A stretch of DNA of 64,000 bases from Onthophagus taurus (Eukaryota; Arthropoda; Insecta; Coleoptera; Scarabaeidae), in NCBI RefSeq assembly GCF_036711975.1, contig NC_091970.1, positions 4,347,501 to 4,411,500 of the forward strand, in the 5' to 3' direction. Under the pieces are notes generated by a model. The model was given only the letters and a program-made list of their open reading frames with translations. It had not been told where the DNA came from and did not search any database. Within the stretch, counting starts at the first letter, position 1, and each line of letters starts with the position of its first letter. The position numbers and the translations under genes were made by a program. Below, piece after piece: positions 14,452 to 26,686 of the stretch.

Positions 14452-17400
14452 TTCTAAAAAAAAATTAAATTATTTTAACTCAAACTTTAAGTTAGGTTAT
14501 GTCATAACATATATAAACAAAATATGTATCGCCATCTATTGGTTTTAATTTCAGCTTCAATTCCTGAATTAATTTCGACATAAATAATTGATTTATTTAT
14601 GAAAACAGATACAATTTATTCATTTATAATTAAAACAAACATTTTAGTATAATAAAAAATAAATAATAATCATAAATTTTATTTTGGTAGGTAACTTCAC
14701 ATTATTTATAGATTGTCAAAAAATGAGTTTTAAAATGGTTAAAAATTCGTAAATATTTCGTTAAAAAGCTTTTTATAAAATAAAATTCTTTCTAAATCGA
14801 TTTCAGCGATGCGAAGTTAAGTATTGCGATAACTTTTCCATTTCCATAAAGTCAATAAATGGATTAAATAAGTTTTAATTTTTTAGAAAACATAACCTCA
14901 AAATGAATATGAAATAAGAAAATTTATTATTATCCATTATTTTACAGTGACCGACATCTTCAGTGACTCGTTCAGTTTGATTAACGATTTGAATAGGTTG
15001 CTGACACAGTTTTTACATTAAACTCATTTCCTGTAAGTAATAACTCCATACATTATCAGATCTCTCAATTTAATTTGATTTTTGCTTTTAAATCTTCGTC
15101 TAATTGTTTAATTCACTTAATTAATTGCTTTTTTTTAATTGTAATGTCTTAATTGTTATTAGAAAGTTTCATTTTTTCGGGGTAACAATTAAGTGAATTA
15201 ATTAAGTAACCCTAATAATTAATTGTATATTTTTAGGTTTTTTCTTCTAGGAAATATTGCTGACCAATTTCTTTTCCTGGGATTTAAATTTAACTGATGA
15301 GTGCGCTCGAAACCGAAAAAATAAACGAGCCATCCTAATTTCCTCGTATTTGCGGCTTTTTTAATCTTTAACACGCTCTCATGGTGCTAATCGATGCGAA
15401 ATAAGGAAAAAAAGTGAAAAGCTTAAACGTTTAACCTTTAAATTATATATATATACTAATCATTTGAACGTGAAAGTTAATTTATTTATTTTATTTTAAA
15501 GGTTACGCACCAATTACATGGTTAATGAAGCTCATCGAACTAAATAAATCATCGAATTGTTATGATGAAGATTATTATGGTTAAAATTGAAGTGGGAACT
15601 AAATTGAAACATAGATAAACAAAAATATGAAGAAAATGGGGCATTCTTCAACATTTGGAATTTTTTAGCTCCGAATTTCGTCATACCTCTTCCGGTTTTG
15701 CAACAATACGCCGAAACTTTTTTTTTCTTGCCAAATTAAACTTCAAGGAAGTTTTTTATCGCGTTTTCACCACATAATGAACAATAAACGCTTAAACTGT
15801 TGTTGGAGAAAGAGTGAAAGAAGAAAATTAACTCGTTAAACAATTTAATTTCAACATTAATTTTGGGTTTTGTATTTTTATATCTTGAAGATATCGAATA
15901 AGGAGGAACAAGAACGGTAATGTTCAAAGTACGACTTATTCAAGGTTTGTTGTAGAAGGTTAAACCTTTCACCATTGGTTCACCCAGTTATTTACAAAGA
16001 AAATTCACAAAGAAATTGTTCTTTTAAAACGTATTTATCGGTTAATTAAAAAAAATTATATTGAAGCGTTTTTGACGTTTAACGTAACCTCACTTTATCA
16101 ATTCATTCATAAGTTTCTTTTTCGTTATTGTCCACTCTTATTATTCACAATAACACGTTTTCTTTTCGTTTCCCGACAAATTTCTTTTTATTTTAGCTGT
16201 TTTGAATGGAATTATCCATATAGAACGCATCCATCGAGAGGAGAAATAATTATAATTATATGGTTTTTCCTTTAGTCACTACACAGAACAATGAGTTCAT
16301 TAAGTGAGTAGGTAAAGAGAAAAGAAATGGAAAGTTCTTCTAGAAAATATTTGTTTAATATTGAAAATTTGTTTTATAAATTTTAAACGCTGTGACTCAG
16401 AATGTTTTATTGGGGGCGAGTCTTTATAATCCCACATGTCGTTAGTAAAACGTTTAAAATGAACGTCTAGACGTGCTAGGACCGAAATATCAACACCGCA
16501 TGGTCTTAAAATAACTCAAAAACAAGACTGGTTTTGGTGTTTTATATTTTAAACTTCTTATTCGACGTTGACATTTTACCAACCATTTTCTTTGTGAAAT
16601 AAAAAATTTTTCTTGCGTAATCCTGTTGCATTCCGATTAATAACAGTACCGTTTCGGTTCATTAACGGCGAACCGCGGCGTCGAGAATCAAGATGCACAG
16701 TTAGAAGTGAGCATATGGTAGACACATTGGTTCGCGCCGGCCCCAAAGAACTACATGAAGAAAAGAATTGATCTAACTGTAAACGTTTGATGATGATACG
16801 CCGTTTTCTGGTCAATTTTCCGAGACACAGATCTTGAAAATTGGTCCATATAATTAATTCTTATTGTGATCATAAAGAAACCTAATAATTGAGGTTGTAT
16901 TAAACAACAAAAAAGTTTTATGTCAAATTTGACAATACTAACTTCACAACACAACGATGATTAAAAAAATCATTGTTATAAAATCATAAATTTTCGCCAA
17001 ACGATGTATTTAATAATAATCCATTGTTAAATTTAAATAAATTGATTTAAACAATACGTTAAATTAAACATATAACATAACCTAGAATTATTTTTTTTAG
17101 ATTTCATTTCTTTTATGAATAAGAAAGTTATTTTAACGAGTGTTTTTTCGAAGAATCACATCAAATTCTCGGAATAAAGGAGAGAACCATAATGAGTAAA
17201 ATTTAATACGCATACATTTTATACTTCGACAACAAAAACAAGTTTGTACAAGTTTATGCAAACAATAACAACGATATTATTATAATCTAAACTCGATATA
17301 CATCTGGAAAACAACCTTGTTTATTTTTCATCCGAAAAAAAAGTTGTAAAACACGACAAAAAGGATTTAGGATCTTTCCTGAACCTTTATATGCTTAAAC

Positions 17401-18799
17401 AAACAAAGTGGAAACATGTACGCAGTTGTGACGTGAATACAAATTTACAAATAAAGCGAACATGTATGTTGTTGCCGTTGTAGTGAGATTTTGTACGCGT
17501 GATGCATTAAAATGAGATAAGAAAATGGCAACAAACCGACTTTGGTATCATTCAATCTTTTTCTTGTGGTAATTATAATTATCGCGTTGTAAGCCACAAA
17601 AGGAAAATTTATAACGATAAGAACGAAAGGAAACTCATGGTTTTTGCGGCTTTTAAAATAATTATGTTTATTGAAGACATATTCAGTAAATTATTTAAGA
17701 AAAATATTAATTTAATTCTTCATATTATGTTGTTATTCATGTTGATACAAAGTTGTTTCTTTGTGCTGTGTGTGAAAATAGTTTTGTCTCATCAGCAGAA
17801 TGGGTTTAATTCGGACCGTGAACTTTTAAAAGGTCATTTTACTGAAGAATTTTAATCTTTTCAACCAAATAAATAATCTTTTAAACGTTACTTTGCCTTA
17901 GCGAGAATTTTCGTTGAGTTATCAATAAAATAAAATTATTTACAGATAATTAATTCAAATAAATTTATTGGATTTGCGATGAATCATTGCGAAAATATGT
18001 GACATACAAATAATTACATAAGTTTCTTGATTTTATGACATTCTTCTTGATGGTTTAAACATTTTAACGGAAATGATATCACGCAAAATGATAAAAAATT
18101 ATGAATCAAGGTTTATTATTAATTTAGATCTAACTTAATCCGTTTGAATCATATGATCTTATCTAATACTAATCTAAATCTATAAAAATTAAAGAAAATA
18201 GCAACAAAAACATGAATTAACTTACTCAAATGCCAAATCAAACCGGATTATAACAAAAAACTCAAAACTATAACTAAAAAGAATACAATTGCACAAATAA
18301 ATGTTTATTAACTTGAACTTTAGAATGTTTTCTATCAAATATGTGTTATTTTAGCGTCTCCTTTTATAACTTTATTCACATTGCTCACCGTACCAAGTCT
18401 GGAGAACGACTGAAAACAGATACAGAAGGGAGGATACAACCAGCTTAACCTGAATTAACGCTGTTGACCAACTTGAATCAACTTGAACCTCGATTAAATC
18501 GGAATATGTATTTATATATATTTTTTTTTCGATAAAATCAATTTTCACAAGGAAATACTCAGTTATTGATATAAAATGTAAATATTAACGCTTTTGATTA
18601 GTTTGTTGAAATTAAAATTTTGAATTATGTCTTCTCTTTAACCTTCATTTTTAGCGATTCCTACTTTATCATTTTATAAAAATTAATATATAAAAATAAA
18701 ATCTAAACAATAAATTAAAACTTAAATAATCAATTAGAAATTATTAATAATTAATTCAATGGTAGAGGAATTTAATAATATTTAAATTGTAGTGCAAAT

Positions 18800-18925
18800 T
18801 AAATGGACTCTTTAACACAAGATGGTGCCACTTTATCTGCATTTATACCGTTATGTTTTAAAGTATTTTAAAATAATAATATAAATAATGTTAACTTTAA
18901 AGAAGTACAAAACTGAGAAAAAAAG
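18800..18925 (+). pseudogene. Partial duplicate of the Dph7 promoter and first codons
   Basis: The sequence around 18800-18925 repeats 18990-19110 with substitutions. It includes an AGATGGTGCCACTTT version of the promoter motif and an ATG at 18888. That ATG is followed by codons for MLTLKKYKTE, against MLTLNTYKTE in the real gene. It then diverges and has no exon continuation. Confidence 0.65.
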
Positions 18926-19004
18926 TACGTAATTATGGCTTAATTAATAGTTAATTGAATTAATTATAATATAATTTAATTAAATTTAAATGAACCCTTT
19001 GACA

Positions 19005-19016
19005 CTAGATGGCGCT
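19005..19016 (+). promoter_or_regulatory. TAGATGGCGCT-type promoter-proximal motif
   Basis: CTAGATGGCGCT lies 62 bp before the Dph7 ATG. It is one of about ten related sites near start codons in the window and resembles the insect CTCF core AGRKGGCGC. Function is inference. Confidence 0.4.
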
Positions 19017-19077
19017 ACTTTGTTTATTTTCCTCACTTTAGGTTATGTTTTAAAATATAAAATATATTATTATTATA

Positions 19078-20163
19078 ATGTTAACTCTGAACACGTATAA
19101 AACCGAATTAAACGCCGATTCCCTCGAGTTTTGTCCCCACGAACCCAACCAAAACGTTTTCGTTTGCGCCAATTATCAACTTGAAAAAGGTGAGTTAACC
19201 TAACTTTTAATTTTCTCATTAATTTCTAATTTTTATAACAAATCAGATGAAACATCTCAAACAAGAAAAGGATTATTATTATTATTTTCAATCGAGGATG
19301 ATTTAAATTTATTACAAACAATCGGATGTTCCGGAGTACTGGACACAAAATGGTGCCGAAATAAAATTGGAAATCGATCAATTTTGGGAGTTGTGAACGC
19401 GACGAAATCAATCGAAATTTATGTATTAAATTTAAATGTTAATTTAGTGTTACAATGTAAATTAACAATTCCAAGTGAAATTCCACAACTTTTATTATTA
19501 TCATTGGATTGGTCATCTTCAGAAACGAATTTTGGATCGCAAGAGATTGTTTGTAGCGACTCAAAAGGAGGTGTACATCGATTAATTTACCAAAATAATC
19601 AGTTAACTTACTTAAACGGTTATAAACCGCACGATTTCGAATGTTGGTGTGTTACTTTTAATCATTTCAACTCAAACATTTTTTATTCCGGCGGTGATGA
19701 CACATTTTTATTCTCCCACGATTCCCGAATTGGTGATTTTACCTTTAAAAATAAATCCCACACTGCCGGGGTTACCTCAATCCAATCCAATCCTCACCGA
19801 GAGCATTTATTAGCAACCGGAAGTTATGATTCTTATTTAAGAATTTGGGATGATCGGATATTAAAGGATTGCTTATTTCAATTGGAATTACCCGGTACTT
19901 TATGGCGATTAAAATGGGATCCATTCGGAGATAATCTTTTATTAGCGGGGTGTATGAGCGGAGGTGCTCACATCGTTCAAATTAATGATTGTAGCGGTGA
20001 AATAATTGGGGGTTATAACGAACATGAAAGTTTAGTTTACGGTGTTGATTGGAGTTGGTTATCTTTGGAGAGTATTAAAAAAATTAGAAATGAAGCTCAG
20101 TATTTAATCGGAACTTGTTCTTTTTACGATAATTTAATGTGTTTAACAACTTTTAATACGTGA
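19078..20163 (+). CDS. Dph7: Diphthine methyltransferase DPH7 (WD40)
   Basis: Two exons (19078-19189, 19247-20163) give 342 residues. The N-terminus TELNADSLEFCPHEPNQNVF matches the DPH7 start. WD40 blades follow, including LDTKWCRNKIGN, LDWSSSETN, YSGGDDTFLFSHDSRIG and SNPHREHLLATGSYDSYLRI. Near the end come LVYGVDWSWL and GTCSFYDNLMCL. DPH7 removes the methyl ester from diphthine so that DPH6 can finish diphthamide on elongation factor 2. The last blade is short: the usual terminal Trp segment is absent. The coding end overlaps Nol12 by 21 bp, tail to tail. Confidence 0.94.
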
Positions 20164-20796
20164 ATTATTTTTGTGTTTATTTTTTAATTTTAAATTTTCT
20201 TTCTTTTTCCTTAACGATTTCTTCAACATTTTCTTCCTTTCCATTTCTCCTTTCTTTTTAAAAACAATGCTTTTCTTTACTTTTTGGGTCGCAATCTTTT
20301 TTAAAGACTTTTTCACGTCTTTTATGGAATTAAACATTTTTTTATCTTCCTTTTGAGTATTTTTATTCTTTTTTAATTTTAATTCCATTCCGGGTATCTC
20401 TCCGTCTTCTCCTTTTTCATTATCAACTTCGTCATCATCTTTGTTATCATCATCATCGTTTTGAACATGATTAAATCCAATTTTATTGCTTTTTTTAGCA
20501 ATATCTTCTGCTGTTATCTCCGTTATTTTAACCGTAACCTCTTCGTCATCATATTCTTCTTCTAAAACATGTTCTAAAACTATATCTCTATTTGAAACTA
20601 CCAATTTTTTATAAGATTCTTTCGCTTCCTTTTTAAGCCTTTTTCGTTCCTCTTTTAATTGTGCCTCTAGTTTTTCTTGGGCTTCCTTTTTCCTTTGCAA
20701 TTTTCTTTTGTGAAAGCCCGTTAAGAATTCGCGACGTTTATCTTCATCGAAAACCAAATTAATTTTACGCTTTTTAACCTTTTTATTCGATGGCAT
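20143..20796 (-). CDS. Nol12: Nucleolar protein 12 (NOL12/Viriato)
   Basis: A single exon encodes 217 residues. The N-terminal signature NLVFDEDKRREFLTGFHKRK is diagnostic of NOL12/Rrp17. A charged helix (LEAQLKEERKRLKKEAKESY) and an acidic Asp/Glu stretch follow. The C-terminus is Lys-rich and probably carries nucleolar localisation signals. Family members act in pre-rRNA processing; yeast Rrp17 is a 5'-3' exonuclease. The last 21 coding bases overlap the end of Dph7 on the other strand. A TGGCGACATCTATT motif lies about 80 bp upstream of the start. Confidence 0.93.
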   Translation of the reverse strand: MPSNKKVKKRKINLVFDEDKRREFLTGFHKRKLQRKKEAQEKLEAQLKEERKRLKKEAKESYKKLVVSNRDIVLEHVLEEEYDDEEVTVKITEITAEDIAKKSNKIGFNHVQNDDDDNKDDDEVDNEKGEDGEIPGMELKLKKNKNTQKEDKKMFNSIKDVKKSLKKIATQKVKKSIVFKKKGEMERKKMLKKSLRKKKENLKLKNKHKNNSRIKSC

Positions 20797-21315
20797 TTTA
20801 ATTATTTAAAGAAACATAACCTATACAAATTTGTTGCTAAGTTTTGACACAACGTGCTTCTATTTTTGTAATGTGGCGACATCTATTAATTAATTTTGTT
20901 TTAATGTTTCAAGGGTTTCGAAAAATTTATTTTAAGAAATGTTATCAAAATAAACATATATTTTTATAATTAACAATATTAAGTAATTTATTTTAAATAA
21001 ATTAATTTGGTTTAAATTAATAATTTTTAACTAAGTGGCGACATCTACAATTTTCATTCTTAAATATTAGTATCGTAAGGTACAGAAAATTATTTCTTAT
21101 CGCTATTTTATTTAAATTGGAAATTGTTTATTAATTTGTGAGGATTAAATCAAACTCTTTAAATCAACATTTTTTGTGTCAATCTTGACGTTTTAATCTG
21201 TCATTTTTGACGTTTAATCTTCCATTTTGAAGGTTTTTAAATTTAAATTTTTATTAAAGATAGGACGTTTAAAACTATTACAAAGATAATTAAATAATTT
21301 AATAGAAATACATAT
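20797..21315. other. Intergenic spacer
   Basis: AT-rich spacer with two GTGGCGACATCTA motifs (about 20873 and 21035). The first lies near the Nol12 start. No gene was seen. Confidence 0.4.
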
Positions 21316-23077
21316 TTATTCATCCTCTGTATCCCATTTAGCTCTTTCGACTCGTGCTAAAACCATGTAAATAATATGGCAACCCAAGTTAATGGCGCAA
21401 ACTGTGAAGAAAACGTTCGCCCAGCTTTTCAAGGTGTTATCTGAGGCTAGATATTTAACGATTAGTGGTGCGAAGATACCGGAGAAGCATCCAAATCCGT
21501 TTATTATTGCCATTATGATGCCAGCGTGGTTCGAAGTTAAATCTAAGTGGTTAATTTTTAAGCTACAGTAAAAAGGGCCTCTCGAAAAGTTGCTTAAACT
21601 GTATAAAATGACGGTTAGGACTTTATCGCAACCGGCAAACCCCATTGCGGCTGTAAAAATTAACGGGATAAAAACACCTGGAACAAAAAGGTAAAATAAA
21701 CTGTTTTATTCTGGCTTAATGCATACCAATAAACGAACTAATTCTCCTATTCCATAATAAATTGGTATTTTTCTTTGTTATAGTCCAATCAACAATTTCA
21801 CCGCTAATAACACTTGATATCCACAAAAAGAGGGATGGGATTGAAGTGGCTAATGATAATTCGTTCATATTCATATGCAAAATGGTCCCCATATACTTAG
21901 GAATATTAGTTACCATCAAATAAATCCATAAATCAGACCCTAACGACCCAAACATGAGCCCAATAACAGCTGGGTCAGTTAACATCCCTTTCCAAGGAAT
22001 TTTTAATCGTAATCCGGGCGCTATTCGAGAATTAATATACTCAACTTCATCCTCGAGCATTCTCGGGTTAGATTCGGCTCCATTATAAATGTAAATGCAA
22101 CAAAAAATGCACCAAATAACACCGAGTAACGAGAAACAATAAAAAGCCCATTGCCAATCTTTATACATATACGTTAATTGCCCGGTCACTAAATTCCCAA
22201 AAAGCATTCCTAATGACGGCGCAGCCATTGAAAAAGCCCCCATTACACCTCGCTCTTGCGGGGGGATATAACGGGCGATTAAAATGCTCGTACAGGGATA
22301 AAGAACTGCCTAAAATATTAAGTTAGATAATTTTTTATTGTTTAGTTTTCAAAATATTACTTGGGCCAGGCCTGCAATCGTTCTAATTACGATTACAACG
22401 GCTGCATGGGTGTAAACGATAGTTACCGGTGTAACTACGGTGCTTAACGTAGAAACGAAAACGCCCCAAAAGAAAACGATTCTTGGTCCGATTTTATCTG
22501 ATATTAATCCCGCCGGGATATGACCCACCAGATATCCCGCGAAAAATGATAACAACACGTATTGTTGGACACTTTCCGACCAATCTGCTGTTGGACCCTC
22601 AATTAATAAAGACGTCATTTTAATTTAATAATTAAAAACAAATCTGAAGTGAAATTATCTTTGAAGGACCCTCAAGGAAATTTATTTTTGTTTTTATCTA
22701 AATTGAAATGTTTCTTGTCATTTGACGAATCAAATTTTGAGGTTAATTAAGTGTCACTTCAAAGAAATTTTTTTGATAGTTAATTTTTTATTTACACTTA
22801 CCATCTCTTCTGAAGCCTCTTCATCTTCCGCCAAACACTCATTAATAAATAACCTCTTCTCTAAAGGGACTATTTTGGTGATTGAAATACTTAAAACGAC
22901 CCTTTGAGCGTAGGTTATGACGATTCCTAACAAACATAAAGTCGACACGACGATTCTTTGGCGAATTATGACTCAAAAATTGAATTAAAATCGATCAAAT
23001 TTATTTTTAATTAATAATGAAAAGTACTTACAACATCCACATAAACAACGAAGGATGCTACAACCGTATTTAACCAT
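21316..23077 (-). CDS. SLC17-family anion/phosphate cotransporter (MFS)
   Basis: Five exons (23032-23077, 22802-22971, 22361-22597, 21727-22309, 21316-21677) give 465 residues. It looks like a major-facilitator protein of the sialin/NPT type. An early membrane helix contains TLCLLGIVITYAQRVVLSIS. The block LLSFFAGYLVGHIPAGLISD is the loop-2/3 signature. YPCTSILIARYIPPQERGVM matches the SLC17 cytoplasmic loop, and FVCM-like late helices end in a short acidic tail (WDTEDE). The family moves organic anions or phosphate with Na+ or H+ across plasma or lysosomal membrane. Substrate cannot be told from sequence. It is divergently arranged with the SLC26 gene. Confidence 0.88.
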
Positions 23078-24014
23078 TAACGATAATTAAAAAAAATATT
23101 TTTCTTGGTGCAATGCCAAAATTGAGAAACGTCATTGTGTTGCTAGGTACCAAATTGTACCATCTAGTAGACAAATCATAAAACTAGGTTTATAACTTAT
23201 TAATCGTACTTAATTTTATATTTTATCCTAATATTACTAAAAAATGTTTCAAATTTTTTTTTAAACGCCAAATTTCAAATTAGAAGTTTGGTTTAGGTTG
23301 GTAGCATTGCTTTTTCAAATATCATTATTTAAAGTATTTTTTTGTTAGAAATGTCACATTTACGTTTAAACGTCAACTATATTGAAACGTCAAAAAAATT
23401 TCTCTTTTAATTCAATCCACGATTTCTTTTTATTTGCTTAGGAGAAACTAAGAAATAAATAAAGTTTATTCAATAATCGCTAAAAATTGTTGTTAAATGT
23501 TTCGCTCTTGCACCGACACCATTCGCGTCTCGTTTATGATCAAAATAATATATATAATCGTTTGATCGTTATAAAGCGGTGCCAGTCGCTCGAACGGCCG
23601 CGAATGTGAAAGTTTTCGGCCGGTTTTTATTACCGATTCAATTCCTTCGTTTTACAAGCGAACCTCTAAATCGAAAAGATTTTATTCACCAAAAAAGTGC
23701 TTATTTTAATTCTCGTTCGCGATTTTACTTTGAGATAAACGTATTTAAACGAATAAAATTGTTTCGTGATTTTTCTTCGTTGGATCACGTACGAATTTTT
23801 GTTTTTAAGATTATCTTTAAATAATTATTTATAATTAAGTAATTAAACTCTCCATTTCCTCTTAAAACATCACAAAAAACTTAGATTACGCAATAAAGAA
23901 TGAAAAATAAATCACTGTTCATCACGATATGAATCTCTTTGTCTTTGTGTTAATAATTATTTTTATTCATTTAAAATTTTAGGAAAAAAATTACATCTTT
24001 GTGGATTTTTTGGG
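23078..24014. promoter_or_regulatory. Divergent promoter region of the SLC17 and SLC26 genes
   Basis: A TTATAAAGC box at about 23569-23578 precedes a GC-richer stretch (23578-23660). That stretch looks like a transcribed 5' UTR exon of the SLC26 gene. An acceptor at about 23981 leads into the coding exon. No other gene was seen. Confidence 0.45.
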
Positions 24015-26459
24015 ATGAGAAAGTATAAAATGACGAATTTAAATGAACCAATTAAGCAAAACCAAGTGATTTTAACCGCTTTTACTACCGATAATGATGA
24101 AAACGCCGTCAATAACACAAGTAAGTTTCAATTTTAACCCAATTTTAATTAACATTTTAATTTTTTAGCTCAAGATAATTCACCAAATCATTATCAAACA
24201 AACACATCAAATCAAATTAACTTAAAAAAATTCGTATTAAAACGAATTCCAATTTTGCAGTGGTTACCCAAATACAATAAACAATTTGCGCTTTGTGATT
24301 TAGTCGCTGGGATAACCATAGGCCTCACCGTGATCCCCCAAGGTATTGCATACTCAAACGTCGTTGGGTTACCTGCCCAAATCGGATTGTACTCCTCGTT
24401 TATGGCTTGTTTTGTTTACGTCATCTTTGGAAGTTGTAAAGTGTCCCCAATCGGGCCAACGGCCATCGCGACGATTTTAACCAGAGAAAATTTAAACGGA
24501 TTAGGTCTCGATGGAGCCGTTTTATTGTGCTTTTTATCCGGATGCATTGAATTATTAATGGGAATTCTCCAATTAGGTGAGATCAAGACTTAAATCTTAA
24601 AAAATTAATCATAACTATTTTGTAGGTTTCTTAATCGACTTTATATCAGGCCCAGTCTCGACAGGTTTCACTTCCGCGGCTGCTATTATAATAGCAACGA
24701 GTCAAATTAAAGATTTATTAGGAATTAGAATTTCTAGTGGGAAATTTATCGAAGTTTGGAAAGCTGTTTTTAATCAAATTAGTGAAACTAATATTTATGA
24801 TGCTATTTTGGGGGTTTCTTGCATATTAACTATTTTAACGTGTCGAGTAAGTATTTTATTTGTTTAAAATTAATCAATTTAAATTGATGCAAATATGGTT
24901 GCCTATATTATTTTTTTTTATATTGCATCAACTAAATTTAATTTTAAACAAAAAACAACAATAAATATAAAAATAATTTTAATAGTTAAAACATAACCTC
25001 AATTTTTAAAAAGTAAGGTTATGTTTGTGTTAACATAAATTTATTTTCAATAAATTTTTATTATTGTCTTATTCATTACAATTTTTTTTAATTTACAGAA
25101 ATTAAAAGACATAAAAATTGGCCCTAAAGATATTTCACAACAAAAACTAATTCATAGCATCACCAAAAAATCTCTTTGGTTCCTCTACATATCGATAAAC
25201 ATAATTTTGGTTTTTCTAACTTCCCTCATGGCCTATATTTTCGAAAAGAACGATATGAAACCGTTTACTTTAACAGGTCCTGTAGCATCGGGGCTTCCAA
25301 GTCTTTCCGTTCCCAATTTTTCCACAACCATCAACAATAATCAAACTTTAAATTTCTTCGAAATGTCATCTAAATTAGGAACTGGGCTAATTGTTGTTCC
25401 TTTAATTTCAATATTAGAAAATATAGCTTTAGCGAAAGTTTTTTGTGAGTATCTTATTTATTTCTTATTATTATCTTGCATTGATTTTAATTTAATTCTT
25501 TTTAGCGGAAGGTCAACCAGTTGATGCAACCCAAGAAATGTTAGCTTTGGGTTTATGTAACATCGCATCATCATTCGTTAGCTCAATTCCTGTAACAGGT
25601 GGGTTAGCTCGAGGAGCCGTGAATTACGCGTGTGAAGTTAAAACAACTTTCGGTGGGATTTACACTGGAGTTTTAGTGATTTTGTCATTGATTGTGTTAA
25701 CACCATACTTTGAGTTTATTCCAAAACCAACTTTGGCGGCTTTAATTGTGTCTGCTGTTATCTTTATGGTTGAGTTACACGTGTTCAAGCCAATTTGGAA
25801 AACAAAAAGTAATTGTTTAATGAAGCTATTTTTTATTACTTATTATTTTTTGTTTAGAAATCGATTTAATCCCGGCCGTTGCTACATTTTTAACATGTTT
25901 ATTTGTTAGTTTAGAACTTGGAATATTAGTTGGAATCCTGATTAATGTTGTATTTTTGTTGTACGCTTCAGCTCGACCAAAAATTTTAATCAAAAAATTA
26001 AGTGTAACATAACCAAGTCACTTTTTATAACTTCACTTTTTATGAACAATTTTTTTTAGACGAAATTGGGGAATGAATATGTTTTTATTACACCCGATAG
26101 GACGTTATCGTTCCCTTCGATTGAATATGTAAGATCGATCGTTGTAAAAGCGGGGAGAAAAGAGGAAAATAAACCGGTTGTTGTGGATGCTAAACATATT
26201 CACGCCGCTGATTTTACAACGGCTAAGGTAATTAAAATTTTAATAAAAATTTTAAATTATTTATCGTTTATAGGTGTTTAAATCGTTACTTGATGATTTC
26301 TCGAAACGAAATCAACCGATTTTCTTTATTAATATAAAACCATCAGTTCTACACACTTTGGAAGGGGTTAAGCCGCAAAATTTGGTTTGTTTCGACACGA
26401 TTGATGAAGCTCGTGATGTAATTGATAAGCACAACGTTCAAGATTTTATCAAGTATTAA
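24015..26459 (+). CDS. Slc26a11: SLC26A11-like sulfate/anion transporter
   Basis: Eight exons (24015-24120, 24169-24576, 24626-24846, 25099-25444, 25506-25808, 25858-26003, 26060-26227, 26274-26459) give 627 residues. An alternative start, five codons on, is in frame. The SulP transmembrane core begins WLPKYNKQFALCDLVAGITI and includes GLTVIPQGIAYSNVVGLPAQ, the SLC26 signature. GPVSTGFTSAAAI and SSIPVTGGLARGAVNY are further core motifs. A C-terminal STAS domain holds VVVDAKHIHAADFTTAK. The compact STAS without an intervening loop fits SLC26A11. Predicted role: sodium-independent anion exchange at plasma or lysosomal membrane. Confidence 0.93.
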
Positions 26460-26686
26460 TATTATTATAATTGTGATTTAAATTGTGATAGTAATTACAT
26501 TTATTAGAATTATTTAATTTTTGAATAATTATAGTTTGGCCATTATTGATAGATGTCGCTAAACTCGTCATTTTTGACACATTTTGAAATAACCTTCTTT
26601 AGGTAAGTAGAAAAGTAAATATTTATATTTTAAATTAATTTTATTTAGGCCCCATTAACATCGACAAAATTAAAGGATTGTAAATC

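Larger units (their letters stand above)
14452..19077. other. Gene-poor 4.6-kb intergenic region
   Basis: No convincing coding gene was found on either strand. A CGCCATCTATTGG motif at 14530-14542 sits upstream of Sh2d4. A possible spliced exon lies at 14948-15032. A GC-richer patch at 16600-16760 has no conserved frame. A partial duplicate of the Dph7 start region lies near 18800-18925. The rest is AT-rich filler, with short hairpins around 15110-15210. Confidence 0.5.

Noticed and set aside
15736-16275. Short hydrophobic frames
   Set aside because: AT-rich chance frames with no conserved features.
16576-16954. Two overlapping minus-strand frames in a GC-richer patch
   Set aside because: No recognisable domain, no splice support, and codon usage unlike nearby genes.
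17637-17855. Hydrophobic 72-residue frame on the plus strand
   Set aside because: The composition simply reflects AT-rich DNA; no homology or promoter support.
20171-20356. Phe-rich plus-strand frame
   Set aside because: Complement of the Lys-rich Nol12 coding sequence.
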